The notes under the pieces: generated by a model
Database searches by the model: none
Seen by the model: the letters and a program-made list of their open reading frames with translations, nothing else
Told to the model about the DNA's origin: nothing
NCBI GenBank assembly: GCA_947455595.1
Contig: CANGOP010000006.1
Coordinates: 1 to 64,000, forward strand
DNA length: 64,000 bases
Origin: Gammaproteobacteria bacterium
GTDB lineage: Bacteria; Pseudomonadota; Gammaproteobacteria; Steroidobacterales; Steroidobacteraceae
Reading direction: 5' to 3'
Position numbers and translations under genes: made by a program
Shown here: positions 8,257 through 17,001 of the stretch, piece by piece
Numbering within the stretch: the stretch's first letter is position 1
Layout: every line of letters starts with the position of its first letter

Positions 8257-10253
8257 GGAATGAGGTTCCCGAGATGGGCCTTGAGCGGATTCAACCACGG
8301 TTCGAAGTTCCGCCACTGGTCGAGGCCGTCGCGGAAGATCGGCTGACGGACCTGTTCAGAGCTTGCGGTGCGAACGCTGCGCTGGGTCTTGTGGAACTCG
8401 ACGCAGGCCGACTCAAAGGGCAGTCCGCAGTAGTCGAGGATGCGGCGCACATTGCTTTCAAGGTTGTCGACAACTTCCTCGTGTTGGATGCGTAGGACGC
8501 GTCCGGGCAATACGGCATCCCAGTGGTCCATTAGTTCGACGTAGGTGCGGTAATAGCGAGCGATGTCTTCGATGGAGTAGGTGAACTCCTGACCCGCCGC
8601 GAAGAGTTGCTTGAAGTTCGAGAAGCAGCAGGCCATCGGCTCGCGGCGTGCGTCGATGATCTTTGCGTTCGGCAGCATCAAGTGGATGAGCCCGATGTGC
8701 CGGAAGTTATTCGGCATCTTGTCGATGAAGAACGGCTTATCCGTGCGGTAGACCGTCGTATCGCGAATGTATTTCTCGCCCAGTCGCTCGAAGTCTTCCG
8801 CTGACAGCGATTCGAGCACTTTCGGGTACACCCGATGGGTGTTGTCCTTATTGTGTCCCTCAAGTTCGACGACGGCCGTGGCGATGTCTGACAGTTCCAT
8901 CGTCCCTTCCACCTGTGAGTGGGAAGCGAGAATCTGCTCAAGCAGCGTGGAACCGGCACGCGGTAAGCCGACGATGAAGATAGGCGCCGGATCTGGGCAC
9001 CCCCAGCCTTTTCGAGACGCAAACATTGCCGTCGTGCAGACCGCCTTTTGTTCGGCGGTGTTCTGCTCGACGAACTCTGCCCGATACGGGCTGTCCGATT
9101 TTTTAAGCGTGTTGCCGCGCTCGTAGTATTCGAAGGAGCGGGCATAGTCGCCCAGATCCTCGAAGCCTTTGCCGAGCGCAAAGCACATGTGTAAGCGATC
9201 CTCGACCTGGATTTCAGGCGCCGATTCGCTCGCTTGCATCGCGGTGAGTTCTTCGCCGATGAAACGATACGTCTTGAGGTTCGCAAGACTCCAGTAGGCA
9301 TCACCAAAATGGGGGCGGGACGCTGCGGCTTGGCGATAGGCCTCGATGGCTTCCTGCTGACGCCCAAGCGTCTTCAAGGTGTGTGCGATCGACAACAAGA
9401 TATCCGGTGCACGCGGTGCGCCGACGAGCAGTTCGCGGTACAGCTGCAACGCCTTCTCGTGATCGCCAAGGCCGACCCAGGCGGTAGCATAGGTCGTGCG
9501 GTACGTGCGGTTGTCAGGCTCTGCCTTGAGCAGAATCTCCAGTTGTTCGAGCCCCGCCGCGTGCTTGTGGCGCTTCAGGAGCGTGCGCGCGTAGTCATAG
9601 CGAGCAGCGCGATAGTCCGGGGCGATCTCCATGACGCTGGCAAGCAACAGATCGGCGTCATCCAGCACGTCCAGTTCGAGTGCAATGCGCGCCAAGAGGC
9701 GCATGGCTTCGACGTCGTCAGGCTTGCGCAGCAAATAGGGCCGGATGATCCGTTCAGCGGCGGTCCGATCGCCGTCCGCCAATAAACCCGTGGCCGTTAG
9801 CACCTCGGGTGCCAACTTGCCCGAGATCTCGACATGGGAGGCGGCCAACCCGGCGTTTTCGTGCTGGCCGGTCATGCGATACAGGGTGACTAGTTTCGAC
9901 CAACTGGCGGGCAGCGCAGGGTTGCGGTTGACCGCCTGTTGGAAGGCCGCGATGGCGTTCGGTGCATCTCGCAGGGCGATGTAGCAGTGGCCGCGCTCTT
10001 GATAGAGCAGGCTGAAACGCGGGTGGCGCTTTTCCAGCGACTCGAGGGTCGCGAGCGCGTCAGGGATTTGCTGCAGGTAACGCTGGCAGACCGCGACGAG
10101 ATAGATCACGTCACGGTTGTCGGGGAACTCAGCGACCAGCATTTGGCTGGCGGCCAGCGCTTCGGCGAATTGCCCCTGACCCATGATGCCGCGGATGCGC
10201 TGGATCTCCAGCTCCACCGGCGAGGGCGATTCGGGAACAGTCGGATCAGTCAT
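8253..10253 (-). CDS. tetratricopeptide-repeat protein with C-terminal sulfotransferase domain
   Basis: 666 residues. Residues about 15-390 are helical TPR repeats (for example ALQLYRELLVGAPRAPDILL). From about residue 425 there is a sulfotransferase domain with the 5'-phosphosulfate loop FIVGLPRAGSTLLEQIL and a later MLPNAKIIDARREPMACCFS segment that matches the 3'-phosphate-binding region. Such proteins use PAPS; the acceptor is unknown. There is no signal peptide. It sits just downstream of the TonB-receptor gene, a pairing common in this group of bacteria (recalled, not checked). Its ATG is only 8 nt after the U-tract of a terminator, with a weak GGTG as the only ribosome site. It is translationally coupled to MttB 1. 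Confidence 0.85.
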   Translation of the reverse strand: MTDPTVPESPSPVELEIQRIRGIMGQGQFAEALAASQMLVAEFPDNRDVIYLVAVCQRYLQQIPDALATLESLEKRHPRFSLLYQERGHCYIALRDAPNAIAAFQQAVNRNPALPASWSKLVTLYRMTGQHENAGLAASHVEISGKLAPEVLTATGLLADGDRTAAERIIRPYLLRKPDDVEAMRLLARIALELDVLDDADLLLASVMEIAPDYRAARYDYARTLLKRHKHAAGLEQLEILLKAEPDNRTYRTTYATAWVGLGDHEKALQLYRELLVGAPRAPDILLSIAHTLKTLGRQQEAIEAYRQAAASRPHFGDAYWSLANLKTYRFIGEELTAMQASESAPEIQVEDRLHMCFALGKGFEDLGDYARSFEYYERGNTLKKSDSPYRAEFVEQNTAEQKAVCTTAMFASRKGWGCPDPAPIFIVGLPRAGSTLLEQILASHSQVEGTMELSDIATAVVELEGHNKDNTHRVYPKVLESLSAEDFERLGEKYIRDTTVYRTDKPFFIDKMPNNFRHIGLIHLMLPNAKIIDARREPMACCFSNFKQLFAAGQEFTYSIEDIARYYRTYVELMDHWDAVLPGRVLRIQHEEVVDNLESNVRRILDYCGLPFESACVEFHKTQRSVRTASSEQVRQPIFRDGLDQWRNFEPWLNPLKAHLGNLIP

Positions 10254-10261
10254 GCGGCACC

Positions 10262-10289
10262 AAAAAAAAGGCGGGCACTGCTGCCCGCC
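10262..10289 (-). terminator. factor-independent terminator after the TonB-receptor gene
   Basis: On the minus strand an 8-bp perfect GC-rich stem (GGCGGGCA / TGCCCGCC, loop GCAG) is followed immediately by eight T residues. The T-tract ends 8 nt before the ATG of the sulfotransferase gene, so this could act as an attenuator between the receptor and the sulfotransferase-MttB genes. Confidence 0.92.
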
Positions 10290-10300
10290 TCAGATTCTAC

Positions 10301-10325
10301 TTCAGCCGGCCAGAGGCCGGCTGAA
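10301..10325 (-). other. 11-bp perfect hairpin between receptor stop and terminator
   Basis: TTCAGCCGGCC and its exact complement are separated by AGA. It lies 17 nt after the receptor stop codon and 11 nt before the terminator stem. It has no T-tract, so it may be an mRNA 3'-end stabiliser or part of a two-hairpin terminator. Confidence 0.7.
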
Positions 10326-10342
10326 GGATCGATCATGGTCGA

Positions 10343-13024
10343 TTAGAACTTCATACCGATCTTGACGCCGAGCACACGCGGACGGAGAACGATTTCCGTC
10401 TTGATGAACTGGGCCGTCGAGGTGAAGGTCGACGCATTCTGGTCGGTCAGGTTCTGCCCGTACAGCTGGAGGTTCCAGTTGTCCTTGGCAACACCGATCG
10501 ATGCGTCATACGTCGTGTAACCGGCCATGTGGAACCGGAACAGCGTCGTATTGATGTTCTGAATCTTCGTCGGGTCGTCACCGTTGACCGACGGATCCGT
10601 GTTGGTGTTGTTGTACATGTCACCGACATGGATCGCGCCGACCTGCCAGAACGCGCCGTAGTCGCCCATCTGCCAGTCGTAACGCGCACGCGCGTTGAAC
10701 TGAACCTTAGGCGAGTAGGCGGTCGGGGTGCCCGGGTTACCGAAGGTGTTCGAGATGGTCTTGACCTGACCACGGAACACGTACTCGGTGATGGGCTGGC
10801 CGAAGCCTGCGCTGGCCGGATTGTTATTGATCAGGTACGGCGACGTGGTTTGCTTCGCGTCGTTGTACGAGATCGATCCGATCAAGGTCAGGCCCTGGGT
10901 GGCACGCGCCGTCACCTGGAATTCCGCACCCTTCACCTGGTAGTCGGCGCCGTTAACCGCGAGGGTCAGGTTGCCGAGCACGCCTGGGTTGAAGAGACCG
11001 GTCTGGACCTTCTTCCAGTCTTCCTGGTAGACCGATCCATTGATCTGGATGCGGTGGTTCATGAACTCGGTCTTGAAGCCGATTTCCTTGTTTTCCAGGT
11101 TGTCTGGCTCGAACGACAGCGGCTTGATGTACTGCTTGACACCATCGGTGCCCAACAGCGCCGTGCCGCTCTTGCGGTTGAAGCCGCCCGGACGGTAGCC
11201 CTGCGACCAGGTCGCATACACCATCGCATCTGGCGTGATGTGCCAGGTGAGGTTGGCGCGGTACTTGGTGCCCTTGTACGTGCGGTTCAGGTGCTCAGCG
11301 TCCATGTTGGTGCTGTAGCCGTAGCACGGTGCCGGTGCTTCGAAGCAGCCGAACGACGTGTTGACCGTACCCTTCTGGTCGATCTCGTAGTCGTAGTGGC
11401 GAGCGCCAAAGGTGGCCGTCAAGGTCTTCGGGATCAGGTCGTAGTCGACCGACGCGAAGTACGCCTTCTGCTTGTAACCGCGCTGGACGTCTTCCATAAA
11501 TCCGTCGTTGTCCGGACGCGTGTTCGGGTTGTTGACCGTCGAGCCCGGGACCGGCGCGATGTTACCCATGCAAGCCTGACCGGTGCCCGGGACGATGTCC
11601 GCTGGGCAGTTCGGGATCGACTTGTAGAACCAGTCGGTCTGGTCATAAATGCGCAGGTTCTCGTAGAACGCACCGGCCACGAAGCGCATGCGCCAGTCGT
11701 CCGGCGACGACAGACGGAACTCGTGGGTCATGTGCGTGTTCTTCTCCTGCTCGCGCCAGGTGGCGCTCGGCGAGAGACACTTCGAGGTCAGGTTGGTGTC
11801 ACCCGTGCCGTAGATGGCATAGCCATTCGAGGCCGAGTAGACGCCCGAGCCCGGGCCATAGCACTGGTAGTAGTCCGCGTACACGCCGCGGGCGTAGTTC
11901 GTGTAGTCCTGAACCTGGTCGACCTTACGGACGAGGTAGCCACCGGTGTACACGGCGTGCAGAGCGCCGAGCTTGCCGTTCAAGGTCCAAGCCGTGTTCG
12001 AGAACTTGTCGGTGTTGTACGACGTGTTGAACAGCGTGACCTGGTAGGGCTGCAGGCCCTGGCCTTCCGAGCCCTTCGGCATCTGGTAGAACACGCCGTC
12101 AGCGTGAACGTCCTGATACGACTGGGACAACAGCAAGTTCCAGTCATCGTTGAACTGCACGAGGCCGGACAGACGACCACCCTGGTACTTCACCGGGTTG
12201 ATGTTGTCTTTGACGATCGCGTTGTTGTTGATGACCGTGCTATCGGGAGGCACGCCGCCCGCATAGTTCGCGTAGTAGATGCCAAGGTCGGTGTTACGAC
12301 GGGTGAAGGTCGAGGCCACGTTGTCGATGTAGCCGCCGCGGTTCTCGTTGTAGAGCACAGCGCGGATAGCGACCTTGTCGCTCACCAGCGGCAAGTTCAA
12401 CGTCGCGGTGAAGCTCGAGTTGGGGTCGCCGTGAGCGGTCGTGCCGTAGCTGGCATCGAATGCGCCTTCGAACTTGTTCAGCTTCGGCTTGTTGGTGATG
12501 TAGCGAACCACACCGGCCTGCGCGCCGCCGCCGAACAGGGTGCCCTGCGGGCCTTCGAGAACTTCGATGCGCTCAAGGTCGGCCGCGTAGACGTCGAGGT
12601 TACGCGACGGCAACTGACCCGACTGCTCGTCGAGGTAGACGGCGACGTTCGGGTAGAGACCGATCGTGCCGGACGACTGCGTACCCGCCGAACCAAGGGC
12701 GAGACCACGCATAAAGATGTTGCCCTGGGCCGGACCGTTGCTCGACAGAGCGACGTTCGGCAGGTACTTCACCATGTCATCAAAAGTCGTCACCGACAGC
12801 TGGCTGAGCGTTTCGCTGCTCAGAGCCTGAATGGTGATAGGAACGTTCTGGATGCTTTCCGAACGGCGCTGTGCGGTCACGACGATATCTGCGATCTCAA
12901 GGCTCGAGGCCTTGGTCTCTTCTGCCGTTGCGGCGACCGCTACGGAGCCCGTGCCGGCACTGAGTGCCGCCATGACCGCGTAGGTCAGCTTGGTATTGAG
13001 TTTCAAGCGATTCCCCTCATTCAA
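10343..13024 (-). CDS. TonB-dependent outer-membrane receptor
   Basis: About 893 residues: signal peptide (LTYAVMAALSAGTGSVAVAA), TonB-box-like EIADIVVTAQRR at 43-54, plug domain (NVPITIQALSSETLSQLS to about residue 165) and a long beta-barrel ending in the aromatic residue GVKIGMKF, as outer-membrane barrels do. The plug motif VLEGPQGTLFGGGAQAGVV is intact. The ATG at 13024 has no ribosome site; a TTG at 13006 preceded by GAGGGG with 6-nt spacing is an equally likely start and gives a more typical N-terminus (KLNTKLTYAV). A large perfect palindrome lies 51 bp upstream. The ligand is unknown; because it precedes B12-dependent genes, a corrinoid or an aromatic/steroid ligand could be considered, but nothing in the sequence decides. 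Confidence 0.92.
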   Translation of the reverse strand: MNEGNRLKLNTKLTYAVMAALSAGTGSVAVAATAEETKASSLEIADIVVTAQRRSESIQNVPITIQALSSETLSQLSVTTFDDMVKYLPNVALSSNGPAQGNIFMRGLALGSAGTQSSGTIGLYPNVAVYLDEQSGQLPSRNLDVYAADLERIEVLEGPQGTLFGGGAQAGVVRYITNKPKLNKFEGAFDASYGTTAHGDPNSSFTATLNLPLVSDKVAIRAVLYNENRGGYIDNVASTFTRRNTDLGIYYANYAGGVPPDSTVINNNAIVKDNINPVKYQGGRLSGLVQFNDDWNLLLSQSYQDVHADGVFYQMPKGSEGQGLQPYQVTLFNTSYNTDKFSNTAWTLNGKLGALHAVYTGGYLVRKVDQVQDYTNYARGVYADYYQCYGPGSGVYSASNGYAIYGTGDTNLTSKCLSPSATWREQEKNTHMTHEFRLSSPDDWRMRFVAGAFYENLRIYDQTDWFYKSIPNCPADIVPGTGQACMGNIAPVPGSTVNNPNTRPDNDGFMEDVQRGYKQKAYFASVDYDLIPKTLTATFGARHYDYEIDQKGTVNTSFGCFEAPAPCYGYSTNMDAEHLNRTYKGTKYRANLTWHITPDAMVYATWSQGYRPGGFNRKSGTALLGTDGVKQYIKPLSFEPDNLENKEIGFKTEFMNHRIQINGSVYQEDWKKVQTGLFNPGVLGNLTLAVNGADYQVKGAEFQVTARATQGLTLIGSISYNDAKQTTSPYLINNNPASAGFGQPITEYVFRGQVKTISNTFGNPGTPTAYSPKVQFNARARYDWQMGDYGAFWQVGAIHVGDMYNNTNTDPSVNGDDPTKIQNINTTLFRFHMAGYTTYDASIGVAKDNWNLQLYGQNLTDQNASTFTSTAQFIKTEIVLRPRVLGVKIGMKF

Positions 13025-13074
13025 AGTGGCTCAAGCATGCACAGAGTCGGTGAGCCTCGTCCCGACCCAATGTG

Positions 13075-13100
13075 GTCATCAGAGCGCGCGCTCTGATGAC
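13075..13100. repeat. 26-bp perfect palindrome upstream of the TonB-receptor gene
   Basis: The half GTCATCAGAGCGC is followed without spacer by its exact reverse complement. It lies 51 bp upstream of the receptor ATG. As DNA it could be an operator for a dimeric regulator; as RNA it would form a 12-13 bp hairpin in the 5' leader. No T-tract follows on either strand. Confidence 0.8.
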
Positions 13101-13487
13101 TCAGTTCGTTGCAGTAAAACAAAAGACCAACAGACGAATCTGGCGATCCTGCGCGTAACCTACAGCATTTTCGTGTCTTTTGTGAAGTTGCGCTTTGGCA
13201 ACACAGGCCTCACAAGGCCATTTACCGAGTGGTTAGATTTGTTGTGGCCCCGAGGCGTCGGGCAAGCAAACTGCAAACGATTGCAAAGTCGCGCTGTGAA
13301 CGACTCGCGTGCCAGGCGGTCGGCCGCTACCGCGGCCTGAGCAGGTCGCGAAGAGTGCGACAGCCGCGGATCGTCGGGGGCGGCCGCAACGGGTGGATTC
13401 CATCAAGCGTTTACCCAAGTCGTTGGATCGGACAGACCTGTCGTACTGGACCGTCAGGCATCGAGTCGCGAGTTTCCCCAGCGGGCA

Positions 13488-13502
13488 TAAAAAATTTCAT
13501 TT
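13488..13502. promoter_or_regulatory. AT-rich element matching the operator in front of the XRE-cupin gene
   Basis: TAAAAAATTTCATTT shares the half-site AAATTTCA and its A-rich left flank with one arm of the inverted repeat at 18495-18517. It lies 110 bp before the MttB 2 start. A second arm is not seen at the same spacing, so this is a weaker site. Confidence 0.35.
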
Positions 13503-13611
13503 CTGGTAGAAAATCAGTACTGCGCAGAGGCTGACAACGTGCGAGGCTTCGAAGCAGTTCCGAGGGTGGATGAACGACACCCCCGGGGTCGAATTTGTTG
13601 GAGGTCTATCC

Positions 13612-15174
13612 GTGTCTGCAGAACTCACCGCCCCCGCCCGTCGCCCTTCCGGTCGTGATGCCCGCCGCGCACAGCGCTCGGGTCCCCTCCCGGATCATCT
13701 GCGTCCCGTCGTGCCGGGCATGCCGGGTGGCTTGTATCGCCCGCTCAGCGATTCGGACATTCAACAGATCCACCAGACGGCTTTGCGCCTCTTAGAAGAG
13801 GTCGGCCTGGCCGATGCGCCGGAATCCGGCGTGGAGATCCTGCTGAAGGCGGGCTGCACCCTCAGTGACCGCGGTCGATTGCTGTTCCCGCGCGCGTTGG
13901 TCGAGGACATGCTGGCGAAGGCCGGCCGACACTTCCCGCTCTACGCGCAGGATCCGAAGTTCGATCTGGAGCCATGGGGCAAAAAGGTGTACTTCGGGAC
14001 CGCCGGCGCGGCCGTGAACATGGTCAATGCCAACGGCACGTACCGCGAGTCGAAGATTCAGGATCTGTATGACATCGGTCGCATTGTCGACAAGATGGAG
14101 CACATCCATTTCTTTCAGCGAGCCGTCGTTCCGCGCGATCTGCCGGATCCCTACGAGATGGACTTCAATACGTGCTATGCCGCGGTGTCGAGCACGACCA
14201 AGCACGTCGGCTCGAGCTGGGTGCTCCCGGAGCATCTCGAGAAGTCCCTCGAAATGTTGCACATGATCGCCGGTGGCGAAGACAAGTGGCGCGAGCGCCC
14301 CTTCGTCAGCCAGTCGAACTGCTTCGTCGTGCCGCCGATGAAGTTCGCAACCGATGCCTGCAAGTGCCTGGAAGTCGCCGTTCGCGGCGGCATGCCGGTC
14401 TTGCTGCTCTCGGCTGGCCAGGCCGGTGCTACGGCGCCGGCCGCCATTGCCGGTGCATTGGCGCAGGAAGTGGCCGAGTGCCTTGCCGGTCTTGTCTATG
14501 TGAATGCGATCAAGCCGGGTCACCCGGCCATTTTTGGCACTTGGTGCTTTGTCTCGGATCTGCGCACGGGCGCGATGTCCGGCGGCAGCCCTGAGCAGGC
14601 GCTCTTGTCTGCCGCCGCCGGTCAGATGGCGCACTTCTACAATCTCACGGGCGGCACCGCGTCGGGCATGACCGACTCGAAGATTGCAGACGAGCAGGCA
14701 GGCGCTGAAAAGGCGCTCAACCATGCGCTCGTCGGCAATGCAGGCGCCAACATGATCTATGAGTCGGCCGGCATGCACGCCAGCTTGCTCGGTTACTCTC
14801 TTGAGAGCCTCGTGATCGACAACGACACCATCGGCATGGCGCAGCGCACGATCAAGGGGATCGAGGTTAATGAGGAGAAGCTCTCGTTCGACGTCATCAA
14901 GGACGTCTGCCTGAACGGGCCCGGCCATTACTTGGGCGCCGAACAGACGTTGCAGCTGATGCAGACCGAGTACCTGTACCCGGCCGTAGGCGACCGTCGC
15001 AGCCCGAACGAGTGGATCGAGCAGGGCTCGACGAGCGTGCTCGATCGGGCGGAAAAGAAGGTCAAGGACCTGCTTTCGACCCACTACCCGTCGCATATCT
15101 CGGAAGAAGTGGATCAGGCGATTCGGGACAAGTTCCCCGTGCGCTTGCCGCGTTCGGGCATGCGTCCCGCCTAA
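13612..15174 (+). CDS. MttB-family (trimethylamine methyltransferase-like) protein 2, non-pyrrolysine
   Basis: About 520 residues, no internal amber codon. Starting at GTG 13612 is strongly supported by GGAGG at 13600-13604 with 7-nt spacing; an in-frame ATG at 13570 lacks this. It has an Arg-rich tail at residues 9-21 and then the MttB barrel, with a GQAGATAPAAIAGALAQEVA core and a GGTASGMTDSKIADEQAGAE segment that differs from the AGWLEGGLS segment of MttB 1 and 3, suggesting a different substrate pocket. It is transcribed alone, with folD downstream on the same strand. Expected to methylate a corrinoid protein from a quaternary or tertiary amine; only one corrinoid protein (34748) is available in the window. 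Confidence 0.88.
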   Translation: MSAELTAPARRPSGRDARRAQRSGPLPDHLRPVVPGMPGGLYRPLSDSDIQQIHQTALRLLEEVGLADAPESGVEILLKAGCTLSDRGRLLFPRALVEDMLAKAGRHFPLYAQDPKFDLEPWGKKVYFGTAGAAVNMVNANGTYRESKIQDLYDIGRIVDKMEHIHFFQRAVVPRDLPDPYEMDFNTCYAAVSSTTKHVGSSWVLPEHLEKSLEMLHMIAGGEDKWRERPFVSQSNCFVVPPMKFATDACKCLEVAVRGGMPVLLLSAGQAGATAPAAIAGALAQEVAECLAGLVYVNAIKPGHPAIFGTWCFVSDLRTGAMSGGSPEQALLSAAAGQMAHFYNLTGGTASGMTDSKIADEQAGAEKALNHALVGNAGANMIYESAGMHASLLGYSLESLVIDNDTIGMAQRTIKGIEVNEEKLSFDVIKDVCLNGPGHYLGAEQTLQLMQTEYLYPAVGDRRSPNEWIEQGSTSVLDRAEKKVKDLLSTHYPSHISEEVDQAIRDKFPVRLPRSGMRPA

Positions 15175-15192
15175 GACGGGATGCGGCCTGCA

Positions 15193-15227
15193 GCGTCACC
15201 GCCGGGGTATCCCCTCGGCGATGACGC
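15193..15227 (+). terminator. possible terminator hairpin after MttB 2
   Basis: GCGTCA ... TGACGC with an inner GC-rich stem (CGCCGGGG / CCCCTCGGCG, one mismatch), 18 nt after the stop codon. The following bases are TTCTGGG, only a weak T-tract, so efficiency is doubtful. Confidence 0.4.
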
Positions 15228-15387
15228 TTCTGGGCAAGTCGCGCGACGTAATTGGACCAGTCAGGCCTCGCCGGGCTGCGCGTAGGGGCGCCGATGGGCC
15301 CCATCGGGTGCATTGGCCATGTCGTGGTAATGCTGTACGGGTAGAATCGCGACCCTCGATTCACCCGACGCCAGAGTGTCACCCCCC

Positions 15388-16257
15388 ATGACTGCCCGGA
15401 TCATCGACGGCAAAGCCGTTGCGAAGAAATTGCGCGCCGAATACAAGGCGCGCATCGCGAAACTGGTCGCTACCCATGGCCTGACGCCGGGGTTGGCCGT
15501 GATCCTGGTGGGTCACAACCCGGCCTCTCAACTTTATGTGAGCAACAAGGTCCGCGCCTGCGAGGACGTCGGTATCCGCTCCGAGCGTATCGAGATGCCG
15601 GCGGATATCAGTGAAGCCGCCTTGCTGGCCGAGATTGATCGACTCAACAATGACCCCACCGTGCATGGGATTTTGGTGCAGTTGCCGTTGCCGCCGCACA
15701 TCGAAGTGCGCGCGGTCTTGGAACGTATCTCCGCAGCCAAGGATGTGGATGGCTTTCATCTCTACAACGTCGGCGGTCTGCTGACCGGTTCGACCGTGTT
15801 CCCGCCGTGCACGCCTTATGGCGTGCAGAAACTCCTCGAGCACGAGAACGTCGAAATTGCCGGCCGCAATGTGTGCGTGGTCGGTGCCAGCAACATCGTC
15901 GGTAAGCCGGTGGCGATGATGCTCATGCAGCAAGACGCGACAGTCTCAATCTGCCACAAGCTGACGCGGGATCTCGCGATGTTCACGCTGATGGCGGACA
16001 TACTGGTCGTGGCCGCCGGTGTACCGAACCTCATCGTCCCGCAAATGGTGCGCACCGGTGCGGTGGTCATCGATGTCGGTATCAACCGTATGCCTGACGG
16101 TTCGATCGTCGGCGACGTCGATTTCGAGGGTGTGCGTCAGAAGGCGTCCTTGATTTCACCCGTGCCGGGTGGCGTTGGGCCGATGACCGTGACGATGCTC
16201 CTATTCAATACCTTGCGCTCCGCTGAGCGTACGGTGGGTATTGAGGAAGCCTCGTAA
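15388..16257 (+). CDS. folD: bifunctional methylene-THF dehydrogenase / methenyl-THF cyclohydrolase
   Basis: 289 residues, normal FolD length. Signature segments: YVSNKVRACEDVGI with the catalytic lysine, VHGILVQLPLPPHI, KDVDGFH, the Rossmann region VVGASNIVGKPVAMML and C-terminal PVPGGVGPMTVTML. It converts CH2-THF to CH=THF (with NADP+) and then to 10-formyl-THF in the cytosol. The ATG at 15388 is preferred over an in-frame GTG at 15376. In this setting it would oxidise CH2-THF produced from N-methyl groups by the dehydrogenases, SoxBDAG, MetF and glycine cleavage. No formate-THF ligase or formyl-THF hydrolase is in the window. Confidence 0.95.
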   Translation: MTARIIDGKAVAKKLRAEYKARIAKLVATHGLTPGLAVILVGHNPASQLYVSNKVRACEDVGIRSERIEMPADISEAALLAEIDRLNNDPTVHGILVQLPLPPHIEVRAVLERISAAKDVDGFHLYNVGGLLTGSTVFPPCTPYGVQKLLEHENVEIAGRNVCVVGASNIVGKPVAMMLMQQDATVSICHKLTRDLAMFTLMADILVVAAGVPNLIVPQMVRTGAVVIDVGINRMPDGSIVGDVDFEGVRQKASLISPVPGGVGPMTVTMLLFNTLRSAERTVGIEEAS

Positions 16258-16326
16258 TCATCTTCAGTAGGGTGGCGGGCTGAAGTTGGCTACACTGGAT
16301 CCGGGTAGTGCGGGTCAGGTGGAGTC

Positions 16327-17001
16327 TTGATCACGGACTCGGTCCGGCTAAAGTTCGACATCCTGCCACCAGCGCAGCGTGCGCTATGGCCGCAGTTTTC
16401 ACAGCTGTCAGACCCTTGGGTGCTGTACGGTGGGACGGCATTGGCACTGCGCCTAGGGCACCGAGAATCGATAGATTTCGATTTCTTCACGTTTCGATCA
16501 TTCGATGCGGGCGCGTTGATGGAGCAACTACCGTTTCAAGACGAAGCGGTTGTGGTCCAGCGTGAACAGAATACGCTGACCCTCTCCGTCGGCCGGGATG
16601 CGCCGGTCAAGGTGTCATTTTTCGGCGTACCTAAGCTGGGCCAAGTACGCGAACCCGAGGTGGATGCGGAATCTGGAATTCGAATCGCCTCATGGCTCGA
16701 TCTCGCGGGTACAAACGCGGCGACGGTTCAAGTCAGAGCCGAAGCGAAAGACTATATCGATATCGATGCTCTCATTGAGTCCGGTGTCGGCCTTGATTGG
16801 GCGTGTGCGGCGGCACTCGCCATTTATGGTCCAAGCGCGCACCCACTCGGTACGCTCAAGGCACTGTCGTATTTTGAAGATGGCAATTTGGCGAAGGTGT
16901 CCGAGTCGACCCGAAGGCGGTTAGCGGCGGCAGCGCGAGAAGTGGATCCTCTGAGCTTGCCCTCAGTAGGGTCGGTCTATCGTCGGAGAAACGACGAGTG
17001 A
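16327..17001 (+). CDS. AbiEii-like nucleotidyltransferase (putative toxin)
   Basis: 224 residues of the nucleotidyl transferase AbiEii/AbiGii family. The motif WVLYGGTALALRLGHRESID contains the GG-T strand-turn and is followed by DFDFF, giving the acidic metal ligands of the nucleotidyltransferase fold. Such proteins serve as type IV toxins that transfer nucleotides. The start is TTG at 16327, after AGGTGGAG; an in-frame stop lies seven codons upstream. It overlaps the small downstream gene by 4 nt (GTGA). This is the reverse of the AbiEi-AbiEii order, and no AbiEi-type HTH protein is nearby, so calling it a toxin-antitoxin pair is inference. Confidence 0.7.
   Translation: MITDSVRLKFDILPPAQRALWPQFSQLSDPWVLYGGTALALRLGHRESIDFDFFTFRSFDAGALMEQLPFQDEAVVVQREQNTLTLSVGRDAPVKVSFFGVPKLGQVREPEVDAESGIRIASWLDLAGTNAATVQVRAEAKDYIDIDALIESGVGLDWACAAALAIYGPSAHPLGTLKALSYFEDGNLAKVSESTRRRLAAAAREVDPLSLPSVGSVYRRRNDE

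Larger units (their letters stand above)
13025..13611. other. 587-bp divergent intergenic region (receptor / MttB 2), no gene supported
   Basis: Short open frames here have no recognisable domain, ribosome site or family resemblance. The region holds a 26-bp palindrome at 13075-13100, near the receptor gene, and an AT-rich element with the half-site AAATTTCA at 13492-13499, near MttB 2. It probably carries both promoters. Confidence 0.6.

Noticed and set aside
10529-13096. 855-codon open frame on the plus strand opposite the TonB-receptor gene
   Set aside because: Exact antisense of a well-supported receptor; its composition (Val/Arg-rich, no domain) is what high-GC codon bias produces in that frame.
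13229-13534. 101-codon open frame in the receptor/MttB 2 intergenic region
   Set aside because: No ribosome site, no domain, and it covers the probable promoter of MttB 2.
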